Assembly: GCA_013297755.1 (NCBI GenBank)
Contig: JAAFIH010000016.1
Location: forward strand, 37,469-101,468
Source of the DNA: Cytophagales bacterium
GTDB taxonomy: Bacteria; Bacteroidota; Bacteroidia; Cytophagales; UBA9547
Direction of reading: 5' to 3'
Length of the DNA: 64,000 bases
Numbering within the stretch: position 1 is the first letter of the stretch; the number at the start of each line of letters is the position of its first letter. A program made the position numbers and the translations under genes. The notes below the pieces were generated by a model. The model saw nothing but the letters and a program-made list of their open reading frames with translations, was not told the origin of the DNA and ran no database searches. Below are positions 36,091 to 46,552 of the stretch, piece by piece.

Positions 36091-37404
36091 TTAAATCACT
36101 AATCCATATAAATCAAAAGCCTCACTTTCTGTTATTTTTACTTGACTGTAATCTCCAATTCTTAGATAATTTTGACTTGCTGGTATCAAAACTTCATTAT
36201 CTACTTCAGGAGAGTCGAACTCAGTTCTTCCTATAAAATAATCGCCTTCTTTTCTATCAACCAATACTTTAAAAATTTTTCCTACTTTTGTCTGATTAAG
36301 TGATTCAGAGATTCCCTCTTGTAGTTTCATGATTGCTTCAGCACGAGATTTTTTTATCTTTTCAGAAATAACATCTTTCATAGTATCACCAGCAAAAGTC
36401 TTTTCTTCGTGAGAATAAGTGAAAACGCCTAGCCTATCAAATTTTGTTTGTTCTACAAAACTATACATTTCCTCAAAATCTTGGGTACTTTCGCCAGGAT
36501 GTCCAGTAATAAGAGTGGTTCTCAAAGCAATATTTGGAACCTTATCTCTAATTTGATGAACCAAATCAATGGTTTTCTGCTTAGTAATTCCTCTTCTCAT
36601 CGTTTGCAACATACTATCAGTAATATGTTGGAGTGGCATATCTAAATAATTACAAATATTACTTTTTTCATTCATTACATCAAGGATATCCATAGGAAAA
36701 CCAGATGGATAAGCGTATTGTAACCTAATCCATTCAATACCTTCAACATCAGATAAATGTCTTAAAAGTTCAGATAAATTTCTTTTTTTATAAATATCTA
36801 ACCCATAATACGTTAAATCTTGTGCAATTAAAATCAATTCCTTAGTTCCCTTGGCTGCCAGTCCTTTGGCCATAGCTACCAAATCCTCGATAGAGTTTGA
36901 TATGTGTTTGCCTCTCATAAGAGGTATAGCACAAAAAGAACAAGGTCTATCGCAACCTTCAGCTATTTTAAAATAAGCATAATGTGTAGGTGTAGAAATA
37001 AATCTCTCCCCTATCAATTCATGTTTATAATCAGCCTTAAATTTTTTTAATAATGCTGGCAACTCCCTTGTGCCAAACCAAGCATCAATATTAGAAATTT
37101 CTTTAGATAAATCATCTTTATATCTTTCTGATAAGCAACCAGTTACAAATACCTTATCAATTAAACCATTTTTCTTTGCTTCTGAATATTGAAGAATCAT
37201 ATCAATAGATTCTTGTTTGGCATTATCAATAAATCCACATGTATTAATTACAACTATATTAGATTCATTATTGTCTGATTCATGTGTTACATTTATTCCA
37301 TTACCTCTTAATTGAGTTATTAAATTTTCGCTATCAACCAAATTTTTTGAACAACCCAATGTGATTACATTTACATTATTTTTCTTTAAGGTTTTTGTTT
37401 TCAT
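36091..37404 (-). CDS. rimO: Ribosomal protein S12 methylthiotransferase
   Basis: RimO adds a methylthio group to an Asp of ribosomal protein S12 by radical SAM chemistry. The 437 residues hold the N-terminal MTTase domain (VITLGCSKNLVDSE, NTCGFID, VTGCLSERY with its three cluster Cys), the radical SAM motif CDRPCSFC near residue 150, and a C-terminal TRAM domain. The GCSKN rather than GCQMN motif and the SFCAIP segment distinguish it from MiaB. It faces hemH tail to tail with about 20 bases between. Confidence 0.95.
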   Translation of the reverse strand: MKTKTLKKNNVNVITLGCSKNLVDSENLITQLRGNGINVTHESDNNESNIVVINTCGFIDNAKQESIDMILQYSEAKKNGLIDKVFVTGCLSERYKDDLSKEISNIDAWFGTRELPALLKKFKADYKHELIGERFISTPTHYAYFKIAEGCDRPCSFCAIPLMRGKHISNSIEDLVAMAKGLAAKGTKELILIAQDLTYYGLDIYKKRNLSELLRHLSDVEGIEWIRLQYAYPSGFPMDILDVMNEKSNICNYLDMPLQHITDSMLQTMRRGITKQKTIDLVHQIRDKVPNIALRTTLITGHPGESTQDFEEMYSFVEQTKFDRLGVFTYSHEEKTFAGDTMKDVISEKIKKSRAEAIMKLQEGISESLNQTKVGKIFKVLVDRKEGDYFIGRTEFDSPEVDNEVLIPASQNYLRIGDYSQVKITESEAFDLYGLVI

Positions 37405-37448
37405 GATAAGAAAATTATAATAGATTTATAAAAGAAATAAAACAAAAA

Positions 37449-37473
37449 AAGAGTCCTAAAAACTAAGACTCTT
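37449..37473 (-). terminator. Terminator of the large ribosomal operon
   Basis: Seven-base inverted repeat AAGAGTC/GACTCTT with an 11-base loop; the minus strand continues in TTTTTTT. It lies 24 bases after the rplQ stop and closes the 14-kb operon. Confidence 0.85.
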
Positions 37474-37496
37474 CTATAATATTAAAAATTACTCAA

Positions 37497-37973
37497 TTAT
37501 TCTTTAGTGTCAGAAACATCAGAAGTTGATTCTGAAACATCAACTTTTTTAACAGCAAATTTTCTACTTCTTCTTGTTTTGGTTTTAGCACCATCTGAAT
37601 TGTTGGTATACAACAAATTAAAATCTACCAATTCGATAATACACATATCTGCATTATCTCCCAAACGAGAACCAATACGAATAATTCGTGTATATCCACC
37701 TGCACGAGAAGCTATCTTTTCAGCAACAATACCATAAAGTTCTTTTACAGATTCTTTATTTTGTAAGTATGAAAATACTGTTCTACGAGAATGTGTAGTA
37801 TCATCTTTTGATTTAGTCAAAAGTGGCTCTACATACTTTCTCAATTCTTTGGCTTTAGCAACAGTAGTTTCTATTCTTTTGTGCAAAATTAAAGAACTTG
37901 CCATGTTTTTCAACAACGCCTGACGGTGCTGTGAAGTTCTTCCTAAATGATTATCAGTTTTTCCGTGTCTCAT
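37497..37973 (-). CDS. rplQ: 50S ribosomal protein L17
   Basis: A 158-residue L17 starting [21 protein letters not shown], the family signature. The core domain ends near residue 120 ([10 protein letters not shown]); the remainder is a low-complexity basic then Ser/Asp/Glu-rich tail, a lineage-specific extension. L17 lies at the exit-tunnel side of the 50S subunit. Last gene of the alpha part of the operon, 3 bases after rpoA. Confidence 0.97.
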   Translation of the reverse strand: MRHGKTDNHLGRTSQHRQALLKNMASSLILHKRIETTVAKAKELRKYVEPLLTKSKDDTTHSRRTVFSYLQNKESVKELYGIVAEKIASRAGGYTRIIRIGSRLGDNADMCIIELVDFNLLYTNNSDGAKTKTRRSRKFAVKKVDVSESTSDVSDTKE

Positions 37974-37976
37974 TTT

Positions 37977-38969
37977 TTAATCTTCGTCTAATTTATATTT
38001 TACAGTGTCCATACCAAAACGTAAGTTTTTGTCAGACATAAGTTGTTCTAATTCTGCAAGCGATTTTTTACCAAAATTTCTAAATTTCATCATATCTGAA
38101 ACATCTAGAGACGCTAAATCTCCAAGAGATTTAATGTCAGCAGCTTTCAAACAGTTATAAGCTCTAACAGATAAATCCAAATCAGCAAGTGAGGTTTTAA
38201 GTAACTTACGCATGTGTAAGAACTCCTCATCTACAGTTTCAACCTCTTCTGCTTTAACACTCTCAAAAGTCATCGTTTTATCTGAAAACAACATAAAATG
38301 TTGTATTAAGATGTAAGCTGCACCTTTGAGTGCATCTTCAGGATGAATAGAACCATCAGTATCTATTTCGAGCAATAATTTTTCGTAATCAATTTTTTGC
38401 TCAACACGAGTGTTTTCAATAGTATATTTTACATTTTTGATAGGTGTAAAAATAGAATCTATAGGAATTACACCAAGAGCTTGATCCACCAGTTTATGTT
38501 CCTCTGAAGGTACATAACCCCTACCACGTTCAACAGTAAGATCAATTTCAAACTTAGTATTAGGTGCAAAATGACATATAACAAAGTCAGGATTCAAAAT
38601 TTGAAAACAACCAGTAGAGTCTTGCAACATACCAGCAGTAAATACATCTTTATTTTTTGCAGTCAATGATACTCTATTGTCCAACATTACATCAGGCACT
38701 TTTTTAAACCTTACTTTTTTTAGATTTAAAATAATTTCACTAACATCTTCTTTTACACCTTCGATGGTAGAAAATTCATGTAAAACACCACCAATTTTAA
38801 CTGTAGTAATTGCATAACCTTCCAAGGAAGACAATAATATTCTTCTAAGAGCATTACCAATAGTTACACCAAAACCTTTTTCTAATGGCTTAAATTCGAA
38901 GAAACCCTTGAAGTCATCGGCTTTTTCCATGACAACTTTATCAGGCATTTGAAATGTTAATATAGACAT
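37977..38969 (-). CDS. rpoA: RNA polymerase subunit alpha
   Basis: The alpha subunit of 330 residues. The N-terminal dimerisation domain has [19 protein letters not shown] near residues 33-51, and the C-terminal DNA- and activator-binding domain spans about 250-320 ([23 protein letters not shown]). Position between rpsD and rplQ is the conserved alpha-operon order. Spacing to rplQ is 3 bases. Confidence 0.98.
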   Translation of the reverse strand: MSILTFQMPDKVVMEKADDFKGFFEFKPLEKGFGVTIGNALRRILLSSLEGYAITTVKIGGVLHEFSTIEGVKEDVSEIILNLKKVRFKKVPDVMLDNRVSLTAKNKDVFTAGMLQDSTGCFQILNPDFVICHFAPNTKFEIDLTVERGRGYVPSEEHKLVDQALGVIPIDSIFTPIKNVKYTIENTRVEQKIDYEKLLLEIDTDGSIHPEDALKGAAYILIQHFMLFSDKTMTFESVKAEEVETVDEEFLHMRKLLKTSLADLDLSVRAYNCLKAADIKSLGDLASLDVSDMMKFRNFGKKSLAELEQLMSDKNLRFGMDTVKYKLDED

Positions 38970-38993
38970 ATATGTATGGTTATGATAAATGTA

Positions 38994-39599
38994 TTATTTA
39001 GAGTATAATTCAACAATCAATTGTTCGTTGATGTTTTCTGGTATTGATTGGCGATCAGGATAATTAATTAGTTTTCCAGTCATCATAGAAGAATCCCACT
39101 CAAGCCAATTAAATCTTTTAGAATTTCTTGATGAAAGTGAAATTGTAATAGTTTCTAACGATTTTGACTTTTCTCTAACAGCTACACTATCGCCAGGTTT
39201 AAGAATTAGTGATGGTATATTTACTAAAGAACCATTTACTAACACATGATTATGACCAACCAACTGGCGTGCAGCTCTACGAGTAGGAGCAATACCTAAT
39301 CTATAAACAGTATTATCTAATCTAGCTTCCAAAAATTTAAGAAGATTTTCGCCTGTAATACCTTCTTTTCTTGCTGCTAAATCAAATGTTTTAGAGAATT
39401 GTCTTTCTAATAGACCATAAGTATATTTAGCCTTTTGTTTTTCAGCTAACTGTACTGCATATTCTGATTTTTTTCCTCTTTTACCTTTTCCATGCATTCC
39501 TGGTGCATAGTTTTTTTTCTGTAAAGCCTTGCTTATACCTAAAATAGGTTCACCAAACTTCCTTGAGATTCTTGCCTTAGGGCCTGTATATCTTGCCAT
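38994..39599 (-). CDS. rpsD: 30S ribosomal protein S4
   Basis: A 201-residue S4, starting [19 protein letters not shown], with the S4 RNA-binding motif ([13 protein letters not shown] ... [13 protein letters not shown]) at about 95-130. S4 nucleates 30S assembly by binding 16S rRNA and often represses its operon. The N-terminal zinc-binding cysteines found in some bacteria are absent. Between rpsK and rpoA. Confidence 0.98.
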   Translation of the reverse strand: MARYTGPKARISRKFGEPILGISKALQKKNYAPGMHGKGKRGKKSEYAVQLAEKQKAKYTYGLLERQFSKTFDLAARKEGITGENLLKFLEARLDNTVYRLGIAPTRRAARQLVGHNHVLVNGSLVNIPSLILKPGDSVAVREKSKSLETITISLSSRNSKRFNWLEWDSSMMTGKLINYPDRQSIPENINEQLIVELYSK

Positions 39600-39619
39600 A
39601 TTATGATAAATTTAAAATA

Positions 39620-40012
39620 TTAAACTCTTCTCTTTTTTGGTGGTCTACAACCATTGTGAGGGATTGGAGTAATATCTTTTATTGTTGTAACTTCAATACC
39701 AGTATTTTGTATTGTTCTTATGGCTGATTCTCTACCAGAACCAGGACCTTTAACAAAAACAGTAGCTTTACGCATACCTAACTCAAAAGCAACCTGTGCT
39801 GCACTTGAAGCCGCTAATTGTGCTGCATAAGGTGTATTTTTCTTTGAACCTTTGAAACCCATTTTCCCAGCAGAACCCCAAGAAATTACCTGTCCATTTG
39901 AGTTCGTAATAGAAATAATTATATTATTAAAAGATGCTTGAATATGAACCTCACCAATAGGTTCTACTACCACAACTCTTTTCTTTGATTTATCTTTTTT
40001 CTTTTGTGCCAT
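39620..40012 (-). CDS. rpsK: 30S ribosomal protein S11
   Basis: A 130-residue S11. Signatures: [44 protein letters not shown], and the end [12 protein letters not shown]. It forms part of the platform that contacts mRNA near the E site. Preceded by rpsM (16-base gap) and followed by rpsD. Confidence 0.98.
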   Translation of the reverse strand: MAQKKKDKSKKRVVVVEPIGEVHIQASFNNIIISITNSNGQVISWGSAGKMGFKGSKKNTPYAAQLAASSAAQVAFELGMRKATVFVKGPGSGRESAIRTIQNTGIEVTTIKDITPIPHNGCRPPKKRRV

Positions 40013-40028
40013 CTTTAGTGTTACTTAA

Positions 40029-40406
40029 TTATTTAGTAGCTTTCTTTTTGTTTGCAACAGTTTTTCGTTTACCCTTACGAGTACGAGAGTTATTTTTAGT
40101 TCTCTGACCACGAACAGGTAACCCTTTACGATGTCTTAAACCTCTGTAACAACCAATATCCATCAATCGTTTAATTGAAAGCTGTACCTCAGATTTCAAT
40201 ACACCTTCAGTTTTATGATCAGTAGAAATTATATTACGTACTGCATTGGCTTCATCTTCAGTCCAATCTTTAACTTTTTTATCAACACTCACATTAGCTT
40301 TCGCTAAAATGCGTTGAGAAGAACTTTTACCAATTCCGTAAATATAAGTAAGAGAAATTTCACCTCTCTTATTATCTGGGATGTCTACACCTGCTATCCT
40401 TGCCAT
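40029..40406 (-). CDS. rpsM: 30S ribosomal protein S13
   Basis: A 125-residue S13, starting [17 protein letters not shown], with the helix-two-turn-helix segment ([14 protein letters not shown]) and the end [21 protein letters not shown] that contacts the P-site tRNA. Length and position between rpmJ and rpsK are standard. Confidence 0.98.
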   Translation of the reverse strand: MARIAGVDIPDNKRGEISLTYIYGIGKSSSQRILAKANVSVDKKVKDWTEDEANAVRNIISTDHKTEGVLKSEVQLSIKRLMDIGCYRGLRHRKGLPVRGQRTKNNSRTRKGKRKTVANKKKATK

Positions 40407-40417
40407 ATTGTATTATA

Positions 40418-40534
40418 TTAACCTTGTCTTTGTTTGTAACGTGGATTTTTTTTGTTTATCACAAATAGCTTGCCCTTTCTGCGAATAATTTTGCAGTCGA
40501 CACTTCTTTTTTTAATTGACGCTTTTACTTTCAT
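40418..40534 (-). CDS. rpmJ: 50S ribosomal protein L36
   Basis: A 38-residue protein too small for most gene callers' default lists. The minus strand reads [20 protein letters not shown] then [18 protein letters not shown]. This is the C-minus form: a single Cys at position 14 remains and the zinc-binding CxxC-x-C/H set of the other form is lost. It lies between infA (4-base gap) and rpsM, the conserved order. Confidence 0.95.
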   Translation of the reverse strand: MKVKASIKKRSVDCKIIRRKGKLFVINKKNPRYKQRQG

Positions 40535-40538
40535 AACT

Positions 40539-40757
40539 TTATTTATATCTTAATGTTATTCTTCCCTTAGATAAATCATAAGGCGACATTTGAACTTTAA
40601 CTTTATCGCCAGGTAAAATCTTTATATAATTCATTCGCATCTTACCAGAAATGTGACATATTACTTCATGACCATTCTGCAACTCTACTTTAAACATAGC
40701 ATTTGATAATGCTTCTGTTATTGTACCATCCTGTTCTATTGAACCTTGTTTAGCCAT
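40539..40757 (-). CDS. infA: Translation initiation factor IF-1
   Basis: A 72-residue S1-fold (OB) protein. The sequence [22 protein letters not shown] and the end [19 protein letters not shown] are diagnostic. IF-1 blocks the A site during initiation. Its start overlaps the last 8 bases of map, so the two are translationally coupled. Confidence 0.98.
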   Translation of the reverse strand: MAKQGSIEQDGTITEALSNAMFKVELQNGHEVICHISGKMRMNYIKILPGDKVKVQMSPYDLSKGRITLRYK

Positions 40758-41553
40758 TTATTTTCTGTTGTTCAGATATATATTTGAATGTTGTTAAAAT
40801 CTCTGGTTCTTTTTCGGTTATCAAAACTGTATGCTCAAAATGTGCAGATAATTTACCATCAACTGTATTTACTGTCCAACCATCATTTTCCTGATAAACA
40901 TCTTTTTTACCAACATTAATCATTGGTTCTATTGCTAAAACCATCCCTTTGATAAGTTTATGTCCACTTCCTCGTTTACCGAAATTTGGAACTTCAGGTT
41001 CTTCATGTAAACTACTTCCAACACCATGACCAACTAATTCTCTTACTACCGAATAACCAAGATACTCAACATGATTTTGAATAGCATGACTTATATCTCC
41101 AACTCTTAATCCTTGCTTTGCAACCGAAATACCTTTATAAAGAGAATCGTAAGTTGATTTTAACAATCTATTAGCACTTTCTGAAATATTACCTACCCTA
41201 TAAGTATAAGCTGAATCAGAATGAAAATTCTTATAAAATACACCACAATCTATAGAAACTATATCTCCATTTTTGAGTTGATAGTTGCTTGGTAATCCAT
41301 GTACCACAGTTTCGTTTACAGAAATACAAAGTGTATTTGGAAAATTCCTATAATTTAGAAAACTAGGTGTAGCTTTATTATCTTTTATAAACTGAAAAGC
41401 CAACTTGTCTAACTCTATTGTAGAAACTCCTTCTTTAATTTCATTAGATAACAACCCATGTACTCTACCTAAAATATCAGCACTTTCCTTAATTTTTATA
41501 ATATCCTCTTCGGATTTGTAACTAATCTTTGCTCTTTGCCAGAATAAACTCAT
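40750..41553 (-). CDS. map: Type I methionine aminopeptidase
   Basis: Map removes the initiator Met from new proteins. The 267-residue enzyme has the metal ligands in [17 protein letters not shown] (two Asp), the His in [15 protein letters not shown], and the Glu residues in IEPMINVG and HFEHTVLI. No N-terminal zinc-finger extension. Located between secY (2-base gap) and infA (8-base overlap), typical for the spc region of this phylum. Confidence 0.97.
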   Translation of the reverse strand: MSLFWQRAKISYKSEEDIIKIKESADILGRVHGLLSNEIKEGVSTIELDKLAFQFIKDNKATPSFLNYRNFPNTLCISVNETVVHGLPSNYQLKNGDIVSIDCGVFYKNFHSDSAYTYRVGNISESANRLLKSTYDSLYKGISVAKQGLRVGDISHAIQNHVEYLGYSVVRELVGHGVGSSLHEEPEVPNFGKRGSGHKLIKGMVLAIEPMINVGKKDVYQENDGWTVNTVDGKLSAHFEHTVLITEKEPEILTTFKYISEQQKING

Positions 41554-41555
41554 TC

Positions 41556-42872
41556 TTAAACTGCTATTGATGAATCAACCCTACCTTTAACTCTACCCGA
41601 TTTCATCAACCCATCATAACGCTTCATTAACAAATAACTTTCAACTTGTTGGAGAGTGTCCAAAACAACACCAACCATAATTAGAAGTGAAGTACCTCCA
41701 TAAAATTGAGCAAATTCTCTAGTTAATCCAAACAAACTAGCAAAAGCAGGTAATATTGCAATAGCAACTAAGAACAAAGCACCTGGAAGTGTAATCCTAG
41801 ATATGACATTATCAATGAAATCAGAAGTAGGAGAACCAGGCTTGATACCAGGTATGAAACCATTATTACGTTTGATATCATCAGCCATTTGTTGTGGATT
41901 AACAGCAATTGCAGTGTAAAAGAAAGTAAATAATAAAATTAAAATACCAAAAACTAAATTATACTGCCATGATGTATAATTAGAAAATGTAGTACCAATA
42001 CTATTTGCTAAATCACTAGAGTCAGACCAAATTGAAGCAATCATAGCAGGTAAAAACATCAATGATTGTGCAAATATGATAGGCATTACACCTGATGTAT
42101 TTAGTTTAAGAGGTATATATTGTCTTTGTCCACCCACTGTTTGACCACCTACAACTTGTTTTGCATATTGAACTGGAATCCTTCTGGTAGCTTGAGTTAA
42201 TAATATAACAGCCATTACTATAAAAAACAACACAATAAGTTCAACAAGGAAAAATAAAGCACCAGACATTCCTTTAGAAGCAGCTTCTTGATAAATAGCT
42301 CCAGGAAAACGTGAAATAATACCAACCATAATCAGCATTGAAATACCATTACCAATACCTCTGTCTGTGATTCTTTCTCCAAGCCACATACAAAACATTG
42401 TACCTGAAATCAAAATTAAAATTGCAGATGCTTTAAATAAAAAAGGGTCAATTAGTATGGCATCCTGAGGAATTGTAGCTGAAACGTATCCTATAGACTG
42501 AAAAAAAGTAACAACTATTGTAAGTAAACGTGTGATTTGATTAATCTTTTTTCGACCAGACTCACCTTCCTTTTGCATTTTTTGAAAATAAGGTATAGCA
42601 ATAGTCAAAAGTTGAAGAACAATTGACGCTGAAATGTAAGGCATAATACCAAGAGCAAAAACAGAAGCATTGCTAAAAGCACCACCAAGTATGGTATCTA
42701 AAAGACCTAGAATACCGCCAGTTGATTTAGTTAATTTGGTAGAGTCAAGACCAGGTAAAACTACATAAGAACCTAATCTAAATATTAACAAGAAACCCAT
42801 AGTAGCTACTATACGGTTTCTGAGTTCCTCTATGGCAAAAATATTATTAAATGTATCAACTATACGTTTCAT
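41556..42872 (-). CDS. secY: Protein translocase subunit SecY
   Basis: The 438-residue channel subunit of the Sec translocon with ten membrane segments. Signatures are the plug-region start (RLGSYVVLPGLD), IMPYISASIVLQLL near residue 77, the Gly-rich GERITDRGIGNGISMLI and YYTAIAVNPQQMADDIKRNNGFIPGIKPG (partly quoted). It is encoded between rplO (4-base gap) and map. Confidence 0.98.
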   Translation of the reverse strand: MKRIVDTFNNIFAIEELRNRIVATMGFLLIFRLGSYVVLPGLDSTKLTKSTGGILGLLDTILGGAFSNASVFALGIMPYISASIVLQLLTIAIPYFQKMQKEGESGRKKINQITRLLTIVVTFFQSIGYVSATIPQDAILIDPFLFKASAILILISGTMFCMWLGERITDRGIGNGISMLIMVGIISRFPGAIYQEAASKGMSGALFFLVELIVLFFIVMAVILLTQATRRIPVQYAKQVVGGQTVGGQRQYIPLKLNTSGVMPIIFAQSLMFLPAMIASIWSDSSDLANSIGTTFSNYTSWQYNLVFGILILLFTFFYTAIAVNPQQMADDIKRNNGFIPGIKPGSPTSDFIDNVISRITLPGALFLVAIAILPAFASLFGLTREFAQFYGGTSLLIMVGVVLDTLQQVESYLLMKRYDGLMKSGRVKGRVDSSIAV

Positions 42873-42876
42873 ATTG

Positions 42877-43326
42877 TTATTTTACTACTTCTACAGTACC
42901 ACCTAATCCAACAATAGCATCAGATGCAGATTTTGAGAAAGAATTCAGTTTAACATTTATTTTAGATTTCAACTCACCTCTTCCAAGAACTTTTACTACA
43001 TCATTTTTAGATACTAAACCATTAGAATATAAAACATTAAAATCAATATCAGTAACTTTAGTGTTATCTACCAAATTTTGCAAAACATCTAAATTGATAG
43101 CTTTACTGTAAATTTTATTTATATTGGTAAAACCAAATTTGGGAATACGTCTTTGTAAAGGCATTTGACCACCTTCAAAACCCATTTTAGTTTTATAACC
43201 AGTTCTTGATTGTGCACCTTTATGACCTTTAGTAGAAGTTCCACCACGACCAGAACCAGTACCACGACCTATTCTTTTTCTATTTTTTACTGAACCTTCA
43301 GCAGGTTTTAAATTACTTAATTTCAT
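42877..43326 (-). CDS. rplO: 50S ribosomal protein L15
   Basis: A 149-residue L15. The flexible Gly/Arg/Lys-rich N terminus (KRIGRGTGSGRGGTSTKGHKG) runs into the rRNA core, and the globular part has the FEGGQMPLQRRIPKFGF signature. It is preceded by rpmD and followed by secY. Confidence 0.98.
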   Translation of the reverse strand: MKLSNLKPAEGSVKNRKRIGRGTGSGRGGTSTKGHKGAQSRTGYKTKMGFEGGQMPLQRRIPKFGFTNINKIYSKAINLDVLQNLVDNTKVTDIDFNVLYSNGLVSKNDVVKVLGRGELKSKINVKLNSFSKSASDAIVGLGGTVEVVK

Positions 43327-43333
43327 ATAAATA

Positions 43334-43507
43334 TTAGTTTACAGCAACCAAATGATTAACTTTTTTTACCATACCTAAAATTTGAGGTGTAGCTTCTACA
43401 CTTACTTTGCTGTGTAACTTACCTAGTCCCAAAGCTTCAAGTGTTCTCTTTTGAGTAAAAGGTCTATCAATAGTACCTTTAATTTGAGTTATATTAATAA
43501 TTGCCAT
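43334..43507 (-). CDS. rpmD: 50S ribosomal protein L30
   Basis: A 57-residue protein not listed by a 60-codon cut-off. The minus strand reads MAIINITQIKGTIDRPFTQK, then RTLEALGLGKLHSKV and ending NHLVAVN, a complete bacterial-type L30. It starts 2 bases after rpsE and ends 7 bases before rplO, filling the expected place in the spc operon. Confidence 0.95.
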   Translation of the reverse strand: MAIINITQIKGTIDRPFTQKRTLEALGLGKLHSKVSVEATPQILGMVKKVNHLVAVN

Positions 43508-43509
43508 AT

Positions 43510-44031
43510 TTATTCTCCTGTAAAAACTTTTTTCATTGAAATACCTCTATGCTTAGCTATAGTATAAGCATCTCTCATACTTGATAAAGCATCAAAAGTA
43601 GCTTTAACAACATTGTGGGGATTAGAAGATCCTTTAGATTTAGCTAATACATCTTTAATACCAGCACTTTCTAAAACCGCACGCATAGCACCACCTGCAA
43701 TAACACCAGTACCAGCAGCAGCAGGTTTAAGTAAAACGAACCCACCACTAAATCTTCCTTCACTTTCGTGTGGAACTGTACCTTTGAGTACTGGAACTTT
43801 GATAAGATTTTTTTTGGCATCATCTACGCCTTTGGTAATAGCATCTGTTATTTCATTTGCTTTGCCAAGTCCATAACCAACTACACCATGTCCATCTCCT
43901 ACTACAACAATAGCAGAAAAACTAAACCTTCTACCACCTTTAACAACTTTAGCAACCCTATTAACAGCGACTAAACGATCTTTTAATTCAGTTTCAGTAG
44001 CTTTAACCTTAGAAATATTTCCTTGTGACAT
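43510..44031 (-). CDS. rpsE: 30S ribosomal protein S5
   Basis: A 173-residue S5 with the dsRBD-like N-terminal domain ([24 protein letters not shown]) and the C-terminal S5 fold ([30 protein letters not shown]). S5 affects decoding accuracy. Between rplR (3-base gap) and rpmD (2-base gap). Confidence 0.98.
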   Translation of the reverse strand: MSQGNISKVKATETELKDRLVAVNRVAKVVKGGRRFSFSAIVVVGDGHGVVGYGLGKANEITDAITKGVDDAKKNLIKVPVLKGTVPHESEGRFSGGFVLLKPAAAGTGVIAGGAMRAVLESAGIKDVLAKSKGSSNPHNVVKATFDALSSMRDAYTIAKHRGISMKKVFTGE

Positions 44032-44034
44032 AAT

Positions 44035-44385
44035 TTAAAATTTTAAACCTCCTTCTCTCGCACCTTCGGCTAAAGCTTTTACTCTTCCATGATATAAATA
44101 ACCAGCTCTATCAAAAACAACATCGTTGATACCTTTTTCAATAGCTAATTTAGCTAATGAAGCCCCTACTGTTTTAGAAACCTCTATTTTAGTACCTTTT
44201 GCTGTTTTCAACTGTATTGATGAAGAACTTATTAAAGTCAAACCAGAAGCATCATCAATGAGTTGAGCATAAATTTCAGAATTGCTTCTGAAAACAGCTA
44301 AACGTGGCCTAACAGCACTACCTGATATTCTGCTACGAATTTTTGATCTAATTTTTAATCTTCTTGATTCTTTACTTACCGACAT
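44035..44385 (-). CDS. rplR: 50S ribosomal protein L18
   Basis: A 116-residue L18, carrying RPRLAVFRSNSEIYAQLID near residue 25-45 and the end FDRAGYLYHGRVKALAEGAREGG. It binds 5S rRNA with L5 and L25. Standard place between rplF and rpsE. Confidence 0.98.
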   Translation of the reverse strand: MSVSKESRRLKIRSKIRSRISGSAVRPRLAVFRSNSEIYAQLIDDASGLTLISSSSIQLKTAKGTKIEVSKTVGASLAKLAIEKGINDVVFDRAGYLYHGRVKALAEGAREGGLKF

Positions 44386-44390
44386 ATTAA

Positions 44391-44948
44391 TTATTTTTTA
44401 GCAGATGTTTTACCAGCTTTTCTTCTAACAATTTCACCAACAAAACGAACACCTTTACCTTTGTAAGGCTCAACTTTTCTAAATGAACGTAACTTTGCAC
44501 AAACTTGACCAAGCAATTGTTTATCTATTCCTTCTAGTATTATCGTAGGATTTTTACCTTTTTCAGTAACAGTAGATAATTTTAATTCGTTAGGTAAAGA
44601 AAAAAAGATAGCATGTGAATAACCTAAACTCAATTCTAATAAATTTCCTTGATTAGAAGCTTTATATCCAACACCAACCAATTCTATCTCCTTTTTGTAA
44701 CCTACACTAACACCTTCGACCATATTAGCAATTAAAGATCTATAAAGACCATGTAAAGCTTTATGCCTTTTTTGCTCAGTAGGTCTTGATAAAGACAAAT
44801 CTCTATCTTCTATATTAACTGAAATATCAGAATCAACTTTTTGAAATAAAGTTCCTTTAGGTCCTTTAACTGTAACGACATTACTTTTATCTAAAGACAC
44901 TTCTACTTTTTCAGGAAGTGAGATTATTTTTTTTCCTATTCTTGACAT
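44391..44948 (-). CDS. rplF: 50S ribosomal protein L6
   Basis: A 185-residue L6 beginning MSRIGKKIISLPEKVEV, with two tandem domains of the same fold and the C-terminal signature EPYKGKGVRFVGEIVRRKAGKT. L6 sits near the sarcin-ricin loop. Between rpsH (9-base gap) and rplR. Confidence 0.98.
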   Translation of the reverse strand: MSRIGKKIISLPEKVEVSLDKSNVVTVKGPKGTLFQKVDSDISVNIEDRDLSLSRPTEQKRHKALHGLYRSLIANMVEGVSVGYKKEIELVGVGYKASNQGNLLELSLGYSHAIFFSLPNELKLSTVTEKGKNPTIILEGIDKQLLGQVCAKLRSFRKVEPYKGKGVRFVGEIVRRKAGKTSAKK

Positions 44949-44957
44949 GATACCAAA

Positions 44958-45353
44958 TTAATAAACATAACATAAAACTTCACCACCTATTTTTAAAGCA
45001 CGAGCTTCCTTGTCAGTCATAACTCCTTTTGAGGTAGACATAATCGCAATTCCTAATCCACTTAAAACTCTGGGTAATTTTTCAAAATGAACATACTTTC
45101 TTAATCCAGGTTTTGAAACTCTTTCAAGAGAGGTAATAGAATTCTTCTTGTTAAAATTATTATATTTTAGAGCAATTTTTATTGAAGGATGTTTTAAATC
45201 AGACTCTTCAAACTTATAATTTAAAATATAGCCTTTGTCAAACAAAACCTTTACAATTTCTTTCTTTAATTTTGAAGAAGGCACATCTAAAACTCGATGA
45301 TTAGCCATCGAAGCATTTCTTATTCTTGTGAGGAAATCACCTATTGAATCCAT
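44958..45353 (-). CDS. rpsH: 30S ribosomal protein S8
   Basis: A 131-residue S8, starting with DSIGDFLTRIRNASMANH and ending with the GLGIAIMSTSKGVMTDKEARALKIGGEVLCYVY segment in which the STSKG loop contacts 16S rRNA. S8 represses the spc operon in E. coli; whether it does so here is not visible. Between rpsN (48-base gap) and rplF. Confidence 0.98.
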   Translation of the reverse strand: MDSIGDFLTRIRNASMANHRVLDVPSSKLKKEIVKVLFDKGYILNYKFEESDLKHPSIKIALKYNNFNKKNSITSLERVSKPGLRKYVHFEKLPRVLSGLGIAIMSTSKGVMTDKEARALKIGGEVLCYVY

Positions 45354-45401
45354 TTTTAACTTTTTTTAAACGGGCTGCAAATATAAGCCCTAATTTTATA
45401 T

Positions 45402-45671
45402 TTACCAACTAGCTTTAATTAATCCAGGAATTTTTCCTGCAGAAGCCATTTCTCTAAACTGATTTCTACAAATGCCAAATTTTCTCATGTATCCTTTAGG
45501 ACGACCAGTTAATTTACATCTATTATGTAATCTTACAGGCGAGGCATTTTTTGGTAATTTGTCTAAAGCCAAATAATCTCCAGCTTCTTTAAGAGATTTT
45601 CTTTTAGCTGCATATCTAGCAACAGTGGCTTCTCTTTTTAATTGTCTTGCTTTTACTGATTCTTTAGCCAT
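45402..45671 (-). CDS. rpsN: 30S ribosomal protein S14
   Basis: An 89-residue long-form S14 without the zinc-binding CxxC pairs. The basic N-terminal helix ([21 protein letters not shown]) and the end [28 protein letters not shown] are diagnostic. Its ATG overlaps the rplE stop by one base. Confidence 0.98.
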   Translation of the reverse strand: MAKESVKARQLKREATVARYAAKRKSLKEAGDYLALDKLPKNASPVRLHNRCKLTGRPKGYMRKFGICRNQFREMASAGKIPGLIKASW

Positions 45672-46225
45672 TATTTCTTTTGATTAGCAAATGGAAACCC
45701 AAATAATTTTAATAACTCTAAACTTTCTTCGTCTGAACTAGCAGAGGTAACGAAAGTAATATCCATACCAGATATTTTTTGAATTTTATCTATACTAATT
45801 TCAGGAAAAATTATTTGTTCTTTAACTCCTAATGTATAATTTCCTCTTCCATCAAAACCTTTATCATTCACACCTTTGAAATCACGTACACGAGGGAGAG
45901 CTATTGTGGTAAGCCTATCCATAAATTCATACATTTTATTTCCACGAAGTGTAACTTTTGCACCAATAGGTAAATCCTCTCTTAATTTAAAATTAGAAAT
46001 AGCTTTCTTTGATTTTGTAGCAACAGCCTTTTGACCAGTTATTTGTGTGAGTTCATCAACACCAATATCAACTAACTTTTTATCAGCAACAGCAGCACCA
46101 ATACCTTTATTAAGAACTATCTTAGTTAATTTAGGAATTTGCATAGTAGATTTGTAACCAAATTTAGTTTGCAAAGCTGGAACTACATCTTTAATATATA
46201 AATCTTTAAATCTTGGATTACTCAT
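45671..46225 (-). CDS. rplE: 50S ribosomal protein L5
   Basis: A 184-residue L5, which holds 5S rRNA and contacts P-site tRNA. Signatures: [42 protein letters not shown] and the [16 protein letters not shown] segment. Overlaps rpsN by one base; one base from rplX. Confidence 0.98.
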   Translation of the reverse strand: MSNPRFKDLYIKDVVPALQTKFGYKSTMQIPKLTKIVLNKGIGAAVADKKLVDIGVDELTQITGQKAVATKSKKAISNFKLREDLPIGAKVTLRGNKMYEFMDRLTTIALPRVRDFKGVNDKGFDGRGNYTLGVKEQIIFPEISIDKIQKISGMDITFVTSASSDEESLELLKLFGFPFANQKK

Positions 46226-46226
46226 C

Positions 46227-46541
46227 TTAAATTACATTACCTGTATTAACACTATATCTTTCGGTTTTTCCGTTTTTATTTTCTCTTCTTCCAATGCGAG
46301 TTACATTTCCTTTCTCATCTAGCAACATGACATTGCTTATGTTGATAGGTAACTCTTTCTTAACAATAGCTCCATTAGGATTATTGGAAGTAGGTTTGTT
46401 ATGTTTAGAAACAACATTTATTCCTTCAACTATAATTTTGTTAGTTGCAGGCATTACAGAAGTTACAGTTGAAATTTTACCTCTACTATTACCAGCAATG
46501 ACTTTAACTTTATCTCCTTTTTTTATATTTAATTTAGACAT
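46227..46541 (-). CDS. rplX: 50S ribosomal protein L24
   Basis: A 104-residue L24 with the KOW motif in the first 30 residues ([15 protein letters not shown]) and [18 protein letters not shown] following. L24 starts assembly of the 50S subunit near the tunnel exit. Between rplN (11-base gap) and rplE (1-base gap). Confidence 0.98.
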   Translation of the reverse strand: MSKLNIKKGDKVKVIAGNSRGKISTVTSVMPATNKIIVEGINVVSKHNKPTSNNPNGAIVKKELPINISNVMLLDEKGNVTRIGRRENKNGKTERYSVNTGNVI

Positions 46542-46552
46542 ATCAATATTAT